Part shown: positions 1 to 5,269 of the stretch, one piece after another | Position numbering within the stretch: the stretch's first letter is position 1 | Layout: each line of letters opens with the position of its first letter | Assembly (NCBI GenBank): GCA_016303095.1 | Contig: JAEDMH010000122.1 | Span: 1-6,746, forward strand | Length of the DNA: 6,746 nt | Source: Lentisphaeria bacterium | GTDB taxonomy: Bacteria > Verrucomicrobiota > Lentisphaeria > Oligosphaerales > Oligosphaeraceae | Direction of reading: 5' to 3' | Position numbers and translations under genes: made by a program | The notes under the pieces: generated by a model | Told to the model about the DNA's origin: nothing | The model's input: the letters and a program-made list of their open reading frames with translations, nothing else | Databases searched by the model: none

Positions 1-12
1 TGGCAGCTCTCA

Positions 13-60
13 CACCCCCTCTCACGTAGGAAAATTTTTTTCATTTTCACGGGGGTGAGA
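13..60. repeat. Nested inverted repeat with AT-rich core
   Basis: CACCCCC (13-19) is the inverted copy of GGGGGTG (51-57). Inside it, GAAAAT (30-35) pairs with ATTTTC (43-48). TCTCAC occurs directly at 8-13 and 20-25 and inverted at 55-60. The loop carries seven T residues (35-41). This could be a bidirectional terminator, an operator or a folded RNA end; the sequence alone does not decide. Confidence 0.45.
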
Positions 61-74
61 AACATGGGCTAGCG

Positions 75-106
75 ATCCTCCCACCCCTGCCGGGGTTCAG
101 GAGGAT
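75..106. terminator. Imperfect hairpin, possible terminator
   Basis: ATCCTCC (75-81) pairs with GGAGGAT (100-106), and inside it ACCCC (83-87) pairs with GGGGT (92-96) around a TGCC loop, giving 12 pairs with one small internal loop. No T tract follows immediately on either strand. It could end the propeller transcript or one arriving from the left, but this is weakly supported. Confidence 0.35.
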
Positions 107-188
107 TCTCCCCCTTCCCCCCGTCAGCGGGGGGATTGCCCGTCAACTCCCCCATGGGCGGAGCATGCGGTAGCAGGCTCTGCCCTTC

Positions 189-260
189 TCCGTGGATTCC
201 GTGCGCCGGCTTGCCGGCGTTTCCGTGATCTCCGTGTTTAAACCCTTCGTGCCCTCCGTG
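189..260 (-). repeat. CACGGAG-type short repeat cluster with central hairpin
   Basis: On the minus strand, CACGGA (TCCGTG on plus) occurs at 189-194, 198-203, 222-227, 231-236 and 255-260, with a CACGAA variant at 246-251. The copies come in pairs spaced exactly 9 bases. A hairpin, CGCCGG-CAAG-CCGGCG (204-219), sits between two of the pairs. The cluster starts 6 bases after the propeller stop codon. CACAGAG-like intergenic repeats of this style are known from several GC-rich Gram-negative groups; their function is unclear to me. Confidence 0.7.
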
Positions 261-266
261 TTTTGG

Positions 267-3200
267 CTAGGGCAGGTAGAGCCAGGCGGGAGAAGCGGGG
301 GAAGGAAGGTCGCTGGCATGGAGCAGGCGGAGGGAATTTTGCTGGGGCAGGTAGACCTCGTGGTCGGGGTGTTGTGTCAGGATGGCGTCGCGGGTGCGGA
401 GCGACCAGCCACGGGGCAGGGGGGCGGTGGGGGAGGGGCGGTTTCCGACAAAGGCGAAGTCGGTGGTCTGGGGGGTGGTGGGGAGGAAGGCCCAGAAGCC
501 TTCGTGGGCGCAGGGGAGCACGTTGGCAGAGGCCGTGGTGACGAAGCAGCCATGGCGAAAGAGCCAGAGCTGGTCGGCCTGGAGCCAGGCGAGGAGGGCA
601 TGGAGGGAGGCGGCGTCAAGGTCCACGGGAGAGGCGAGGAGGTTCCAGCCCTGGGCCAGGTGTGCCCAGGCGAGGGAACCGTTTTCGGTTGTGGTTGAGG
701 GCCACCACTGGGTGACGGGGATTTGCTGTCGGTGGAAGATCAGGGCCAGGGGGATGGGGAGGGAAGTGGCTCCCTCCAAGTCGCTGGCGTAGAGGCTAAG
801 GTTTTCGCCATTGACGGCGTCAGGGGCGGCGATGAAGGTGAGGGGAAAGCGGGAATGGGCGAGTCCGGCCGTAAGGTCGGCGTCAGGGATGGGCTGGCCA
901 GCCGCATCTGTGAAGTGGCCGTGCTGGGGAGGGGAGGAAAAGTGGAGAGTGAGGGACTCGTCGTCATCCTCGTGGTCGGGGTCGCTGGGGGAGAGGTTTT
1001 CCCAGGAGAGCGGGGTGCCCTCCCTAAGGGAGAGGGAGTCGGCGGCGAGAGTGGGGGGGCGGTTGACGTGGGTGACGGTCAAGCGAAGGGAGAGGGTGGC
1101 GACGGCGCCGGCGCGGTCGGTGGCGGTGAGGGGGAAGGAAAAGGATTTGCCGTTGTTGTCGAGGCGTGAGGCGACAGCGAAGTCAGGGGCGATGGTGAGG
1201 AGTCCCGAGACGGAGTCGAGGGAGATCCAGAGGGGGGCGTCGGCGGGGAGGGCGAAGGTGAGGGCGTTGGTATCGGGGGCTGGGTTGAGGAGATCGGGGT
1301 CGTGGACGTACGGGGCGGTGTCAAGGGTATAGGTCTGTCCTTCCGGCAGGGTGAGGGTCAAGTGAAGGGAGCCGTCGGCGGAATCGGAAAGGAGGGGAGG
1401 CTGTTCTTGCCAGCGTGGCGGGTCGTTGAGGTTTTGGACGACGAGGGTGAGAGTCAGGTCGGCAGGAGTGGTGCCGTCGGTGAGGCGGAGGGTGAGAGTA
1501 TCGGTGCCGACGAAATGGGGAGAGGGGGGGGTATAGAGGAGGCGGGGGGCAATCTGTGTACTGGCGGGATTGCGGCGGAGGAGGGTGACGGTGCCCTTGG
1601 CGGCGGTGGCATCCAGGAGGTCGATCTCGTCGCCATCGGGGTCGAGGACGGGGATGATGGGGTTGGTCTCCGAAGTGGTGTTGGAGGCGAGGGTGAGGGT
1701 CAGGTCGGCAGGGATTTCGTCCACAGTGACGGTTTGGGGTTGGAGTATGGGCGGCGTGTTGGCGGGCGTGGGGTTGCGCCAGGCGAAGAGAGTGGAGGGG
1801 GTGTCGCCGGGAGCGAGATTGGTGAGCGTGGAGAGGAAGAGGACGGTTTCGCCGTCATGGGAGGTCTGGGGGAGGAGATGGGAGGAGTTGCTGTCGCCAT
1901 TGCCGTAGCCGAGGTCAGGGTGATAGGTGAGGCAGCGTTCCTCGTGGGTGACGAGGTTCAGGCGGTAGAGTTGCCAGAGGCCTTCGGATTCTCGGGAGAA
2001 GATGGCGAAGCGTCCGTTGGGGGAGAGACGGACGTTCCGGGCGCCCTGGAGGTCGGGGTGGAGGGTAGGGGGCGCCTCGGGATAGACGGGGAGGGTGTAG
2101 AATTGCCCCTGGTCGGAGAGGACGGCGGCGGTGGCGCCGTTGAAGGTGAGGGAGAGGCAGGAGAGGCGAGTGAGGTGGGAGGCCAGGCGGAAGGGGGCGG
2201 GGGAGGTGGTGCTGGTGGCCCAGAGCTGGCCGTCCTGCTGGAGGAAGGCAAGGAGGGTGCCGTCATCGTTGAGGGCGACGTGGGTGACCTTGTCGGTGTC
2301 GGGGAGGGTGACGGGAGGCTGTCCGTCCACGATGAGTCGGAGGGCGCCCGCGTCGGTAGCGTAGGCGATGGTGGTTCCCTTGCGGGAGAGGGCGGGCTGG
2401 ACGGCGTTGCTGACCTTGGTGTCCAGGATGGCGCCGGTGCTGTCCTGGAGTTTGCCGTCGCAGACGAGAACGATGCGGGAGGCGTCGCCGGCGATGGCGC
2501 AGGTGAGGCTTTCGTAGGGGAAAGTATCAGAGTCGGTGAGTAGGGTGAGGGTGTTGGTGGCGAGGTCGCGACGGTAGATATCGTTGCCCCGTCCCCCATC
2601 GGCGGGAAGGAGGCTGGCGTTGGTGGAGAAGACGACGACATTCCCGTCGTGGGAGGTGTCGAGGGCCGTGTATTGGGGCGTATTGGAGGCGGGGATGGAG
2701 AGGCAGAGGAGGGGGGTGGGAGTGAGGGTGAACGTTTTGGCCAGGGTGGTGTCGCCTTCGGTGAGGGTGGCGGTGAGGGTCAAGGGCTGCAGGGAGGCGG
2801 TGGGGGAGAAGGCGAAGGAGAGGGGGAGTTGGGTGGGAGCCAGGGGAGTGCCGAGGGGAACGGCGTTGCCGCTGGCATCCAGGAGAGTTCCCGGGAGGGG
2901 GGTGGAGTCGGCGGAAAGGGTGAGGGTGGCCGTGGGGCGGGCGTTGGTCTTGAGGGGGAGGGGGGTGTTCTGTCCGAGGAGGAGGGTGACATCCCGGGCT
3001 TCTAGGGAAAGTCCCAGGTCGAGCATGTAGAGTTGGGCGGGAGTGTCGGCAATGGCGAAGACAAGGAACCGTCCGGAGGGAGAGAGGGCGGGGACGCGGC
3101 AGTCGGCGGTGGCTGCCGTGAGGGGGGTGAGGGCATCGGGGTCAGTGGTGCGCCAGAGATAGATTTGACGGATGTCGCCCTTGTCCTTGGCGGTGAAGAG

Positions 3201-4118
3201 GACCGTCTGCCCATCGGCGCTGAGGCATGGTTCCGCGGCGTCCCTGTCTTCGCCCAGGGAGGCGCTGAGAGTCTTGGCCTGCCAGGAGCAACCGTTGCGG
3301 GTGAGGAGGACAATATGGTTGCCGCTGCTGTTGGTGAGGGAGCCGCTGTTGGAGCGGAGGACAATGGTGGTTGCCTCGGCGGAGCAGGCGACCTGGGGGT
3401 CGGCGTCGCCGATGGCCTGGATTTTTTCGGGGGGGGCGTCGGTGCGCAGGTCGCGGAGCCAGAGGAGGCGTCCCCCCATTGCTTCGTCCCGTGTGGAATA
3501 GACGACCAGATTGCCGTCGGCGGAGAGGGCGAGGGAGCCCTGGAGGGCTTCCGGGATGGAGGTCACCGGGGAGAAGGTCGTTCCTTTCATCTCCCTGACA
3601 AGGAGTCCGCTGGCTGTGGTGAGGGCGATGCGGGAGGCGTCGGCGGAGCAGCCCAGGCGGACCTGGGCCGGGGAGCTGGTGCCGTTGAGGTCGGTGAGTC
3701 GTGCTGCGCCGTGGGTGCCATCGGCGGCTCTGTATTCCAGCTGGAGTTCCCTGGTTCCCGTTGTGCTGTTGATGGTGCGGAGGGCGAAGTGGGCGTTGGC
3801 GTGTGGCGCGTGAACCAGGGCGAAGCAACTGGCGGAGAAAAAGGCCTGGTTGCCCCGGAAGAGTGTGTCGTAGGCGTTGGCGGAGGTGGCGGGCAGGCGA
3901 TAGGCGCCCCATGCGTTGGGGAGGGGGTTTTCCGGGTCTGGGGCGATGAAGGACACGGAGGCGTCATCCCCCACGCAGGGCGTCATCCAATAGAGGTCGC
4001 ATTGCGCGGCGCCTTTGGGCATGAGGCCCTCCGTGAGAGGAATGGGAGCCATGAGGCCGGCGGTCATGCCGACGCGGATGAGCAGCAGCATGACAAGCAC
4101 GAGGGCGGGACGTAGCAT
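267..4118 (-). CDS. Giant secreted beta-propeller / cadherin-like protein
   Basis: The 1283-residue product is not recognised as a named gene. A signal peptide lies at about 1-21 (MLRPALVLVMLLLIRVGMTA). Residues 156-370 hold PD40/TolB-type blades, with SxDG-like turns at 158, 199, 246, 300 and 346. Residues 375-470 look like an inserted beta-sandwich. Residues 475-781 hold seven further blades (turns at 489, 543, 578, 617, 658, 699 and 753), including a typical DIYRRDLATNTLTLLT. Three cadherin/Ig-like units follow: about 785-897 (LDPDGDEIDLLDA, NLNDPPRW), 898-1018 (LDSVSGLLTIAPDF, ending HVNRPP) and 1019-1127 (LREGTPL, SDPDHEDDDESL). Residues 1150-1283 form a C-terminal module with GWNLLASPVD and GWSL. 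The acidic DPDGD and DPDH motifs could bind calcium. The open frame extends upstream to 4328, but ATG 4118 is preferred: it has AGAAGGA six bases upstream and opens directly into the signal peptide. The protein is probably exported or surface-attached. Ligand-binding or scaffold roles are inference only. Confidence 0.9.
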   Translation of the reverse strand: MLRPALVLVMLLLIRVGMTAGLMAPIPLTEGLMPKGAAQCDLYWMTPCVGDDASVSFIAPDPENPLPNAWGAYRLPATSANAYDTLFRGNQAFFSASCFALVHAPHANAHFALRTINSTTGTRELQLEYRAADGTHGAARLTDLNGTSSPAQVRLGCSADASRIALTTASGLLVREMKGTTFSPVTSIPEALQGSLALSADGNLVVYSTRDEAMGGRLLWLRDLRTDAPPEKIQAIGDADPQVACSAEATTIVLRSNSGSLTNSSGNHIVLLTRNGCSWQAKTLSASLGEDRDAAEPCLSADGQTVLFTAKDKGDIRQIYLWRTTDPDALTPLTAATADCRVPALSPSGRFLVFAIADTPAQLYMLDLGLSLEARDVTLLLGQNTPLPLKTNARPTATLTLSADSTPLPGTLLDASGNAVPLGTPLAPTQLPLSFAFSPTASLQPLTLTATLTEGDTTLAKTFTLTPTPLLCLSIPASNTPQYTALDTSHDGNVVVFSTNASLLPADGGRGNDIYRRDLATNTLTLLTDSDTFPYESLTCAIAGDASRIVLVCDGKLQDSTGAILDTKVSNAVQPALSRKGTTIAYATDAGALRLIVDGQPPVTLPDTDKVTHVALNDDGTLLAFLQQDGQLWATSTTSPAPFRLASHLTRLSCLSLTFNGATAAVLSDQGQFYTLPVYPEAPPTLHPDLQGARNVRLSPNGRFAIFSRESEGLWQLYRLNLVTHEERCLTYHPDLGYGNGDSNSSHLLPQTSHDGETVLFLSTLTNLAPGDTPSTLFAWRNPTPANTPPILQPQTVTVDEIPADLTLTLASNTTSETNPIIPVLDPDGDEIDLLDATAAKGTVTLLRRNPASTQIAPRLLYTPPSPHFVGTDTLTLRLTDGTTPADLTLTLVVQNLNDPPRWQEQPPLLSDSADGSLHLTLTLPEGQTYTLDTAPYVHDPDLLNPAPDTNALTFALPADAPLWISLDSVSGLLTIAPDFAVASRLDNNGKSFSFPLTATDRAGAVATLSLRLTVTHVNRPPTLAADSLSLREGTPLSWENLSPSDPDHEDDDESLTLHFSSPPQHGHFTDAAGQPIPDADLTAGLAHSRFPLTFIAAPDAVNGENLSLYASDLEGATSLPIPLALIFHRQQIPVTQWWPSTTTENGSLAWAHLAQGWNLLASPVDLDAASLHALLAWLQADQLWLFRHGCFVTTASANVLPCAHEGFWAFLPTTPQTTDFAFVGNRPSPTAPLPRGWSLRTRDAILTQHPDHEVYLPQQNSLRLLHASDLPSPASPAWLYLP
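413..438 (+). other. Putative G-quadruplex motif on the template strand
   Basis: Four runs of four or more G (413-416, 419-424, 429-433, 435-438), separated by loops of 2, 4 and 1 bases, lie on the plus strand within the end of the propeller gene, over the codons around residues 1227-1236. This meets the usual G4 pattern. It may simply result from Pro-rich coding (SPTAPLP). Confidence 0.4.
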
Positions 4119-4124
4119 GGGTTT

Positions 4125-4131
4125 TCCTTCT
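4125..4131 (-). promoter_or_regulatory. Ribosome-binding site deciding the start of the propeller protein
   Basis: On the minus strand AGAAGGA lies six bases before ATG at 4118, a near-ideal Shine-Dalgarno match and spacing. It supports this start over the ATG 210 bases upstream at 4328, which lies inside the end of the barrel gene. Confidence 0.75.
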
Positions 4132-4211
4132 CTCTGTTCAGGGCAATACAGACACAACCCCGCCCCGGCGCACCTCGCGTGCTTTTCGCCAGGAAACCGG
4201 GGGGACAAGAA

Positions 4212-4255
4212 CAGCCAGGCCGTCGGGGCGGTCAGTTCCGGCGACGGCCTGGCTG
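4212..4255 (-). terminator. Rho-independent-type terminator after the barrel gene
   Basis: Positions 4212-4225 and 4242-4255 form a perfect 14-bp inverted repeat (CAGCCAGGCCGTCG). The 16-base gap may itself fold a 3-bp CGG/CCG stem. On the minus strand the stem is followed by TTCTTGT, a moderate T tract. It lies 33 bases past the barrel stop codon and 94 bases before the next start. The tail is short of an ideal U run, but the stem is strong. It may also reduce read-through into the propeller gene without fully blocking it. Confidence 0.8.
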
Positions 4256-4287
4256 GATTCAGGAGGAGATTGGCGTGGGGAAGAGGA

Positions 4288-5208
4288 CTAGAAGGCAAAG
4301 AGGAACTTGAGCGTGCCGCCCCAGCCATCCAGGTCTTGCTTGGCGAGCCGGGTGCCGACGGTGCCGAAGGCCTCGTCGTAGCGGAATTCGGCGGCGAGGC
4401 CGAAGGTTTCGCTAATCTGGTAGGCTGCGCCGATGGCGGCGTAGAGTCCCCATTCCCATTCCCTTTCCTTCTTTTCCTCGCGGCGGACGGCGGGTTGGGC
4501 GCCGTCGATGGCGAGGGTGGCGTAAGTGGAGGATTCCATGTCGGCGAGGGAGAGGCTGGGGCCGCCGGAGAGATAGGTGGTCAGTTTCTCCCAGGGATGG
4601 TAGCCAAGGCTGAACCCGGCGTCGAAGACGAAGAGGTCCAAGGAGAAATGTGAGCGGGAGTTGCCGTGGAAGCCGAGGGCGAAGTCGCTGGGGTCGGTGT
4701 AGGGGGCGGCGGTGCTTCCGGTGAAGTAGTGTTCGATGTAGGCGTTGCCGGGGCGGTGGAAGGCGTTGCCTGCGGAGGAGGAGAGGGAGAAATACTGGAA
4801 GTTGGCGACGGCGTTGAGGGAGAGGCTCTCGTTCTTCCAGAGGGGGATGGCCAGGCCGAGATTGAAGCCGGTGGACTCCCCGTCCCCGTAGCCGCCCCGG
4901 GAGCCGATGGCGGTGCCGCCGAAGTCAACGACGGTGACATCCAGCGAGCGCAGGGGGCCGCTGGTGCCGATTTGGCTGTCGACGTAGTTGCGGATGCCGG
5001 CGTAGTCGTGGAGGTTGCCGTAGGCGTCGAGGAATCCCTTGTAGGCGGGGGTGGCGACCTTTTCAAAGGAGACGCTGCGGAAATGGCGATAGGAGGGGCC
5101 GAGGCTGAACTTGAGGCCTCCGGCGGCGGGGCGGGAGGCTTCCTCCTGCCCGTAGGCGGCGAAGGGAAGGAAAGCGGCCAGGGCCAGGGCCAGGAAGATG
5201 CGTTTCAT
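4288..5208 (-). CDS. Small outer-membrane beta-barrel protein
   Basis: The 306-residue product is predicted to be an integral outer-membrane protein. Residues 1-20 form a clear Sec signal peptide: Lys-Arg after Met, a hydrophobic Ala/Leu core, and a likely cut after AYG and before QEE. The mature part alternates hydrophobic and polar residues in amphipathic strands, such as STGFNLGLAIPLW, SLNAVANFQYFSLSS, SLDLFVFDAGFSLGYHPW, LTTYLSGGPSLSLA, GLYAAIGAAYQIS and FGLAAEFRYDEAFG. It ends GTLKFLFAF, with the terminal Phe typical of proteins handled by the BAM machinery. A charged stretch (REEKKERE, about 243-250) between strands fits a surface loop or long turn. Size and pattern resemble the broad OmpA/OMP_b-brl-like barrel class, probably 8-12 strands, with no OmpA peptidoglycan-binding domain. 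The start is supported by the signal peptide and an upstream GGAG. It follows the surface-protein gene closely and precedes a strong terminator. A role as porin, adhesin or anchor cannot be told. Confidence 0.9.
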   Translation of the reverse strand: MKRIFLALALAAFLPFAAYGQEEASRPAAGGLKFSLGPSYRHFRSVSFEKVATPAYKGFLDAYGNLHDYAGIRNYVDSQIGTSGPLRSLDVTVVDFGGTAIGSRGGYGDGESTGFNLGLAIPLWKNESLSLNAVANFQYFSLSSSAGNAFHRPGNAYIEHYFTGSTAAPYTDPSDFALGFHGNSRSHFSLDLFVFDAGFSLGYHPWEKLTTYLSGGPSLSLADMESSTYATLAIDGAQPAVRREEKKEREWEWGLYAAIGAAYQISETFGLAAEFRYDEAFGTVGTRLAKQDLDGWGGTLKFLFAF

Positions 5209-5210
5209 GA

Positions 5211-5222
5211 TTCTTCTTCTCC
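5211..5222 (-). promoter_or_regulatory. Ribosome-binding site of the barrel gene
   Basis: The minus strand reads GGAGAAGAAGAA just before the ATG at 5208. GGAG is 10 bases from the start, slightly long, and the following AAGAAG repeats could serve as a nearer purine-rich site. Confidence 0.55.
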
Positions 5223-5269
5223 GTATGCTGGGTTAGGTTCAGGGAAGGGACGCTGGGCTGGGTTCTCCC

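Larger units (their letters stand above)
1..266. other. Non-coding region downstream of the propeller gene
   Basis: No gene is supported here. The only plus-strand open frames are short, lack ribosome-binding sites and run into the antisense of the coding gene. The stretch is made of palindromes (13-57, 75-106, 116-135, 204-219) and a cluster of CACGGAG-type repeats (189-260). An AT-rich core at 31-47 stands out against the GC-rich surroundings. Whatever gene lies to the left is outside the window. Confidence 0.7.

Noticed and set aside
116..135. 8-bp hairpin with TCAG loop as a terminator
   Set aside because: The stem is perfect (TCCCCCCG/CGGGGGGA), but no T tract follows on either strand, and G/C homopolymers pair easily by chance here.
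1302..2543. 413-codon plus-strand open frame
   Set aside because: The translation is a Gly/Glu/Val-rich low-complexity string lying antisense to the propeller blades, with no ribosome-binding site and no domain. It is a shadow of the C-rich coding strand.
3033..4115. 360-codon plus-strand open frame
   Set aside because: Same low-complexity Gly/Glu/Ala composition, fully antisense to the well-supported N-terminal propeller region.
4119..4211. Sigma-70-type promoter for the propeller gene
   Set aside because: TTGTGT and TATTGC-like words occur, but not at acceptable spacing. No promoter could be called.
4119..4328. 70-residue N-terminal extension of the propeller protein
   Set aside because: It would overlap the end of the barrel gene and read through the terminator hairpin. 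The extension is Ser/Pro-rich without a signal peptide, while ATG 4118 has a good ribosome-binding site and signal peptide.
5209..5269. Terminator between the surface-protein and barrel genes
   Set aside because: Only a 5-bp AGGGA/TCCCT pairing with no T tract is present. It is better read as a short intra-operon gap.
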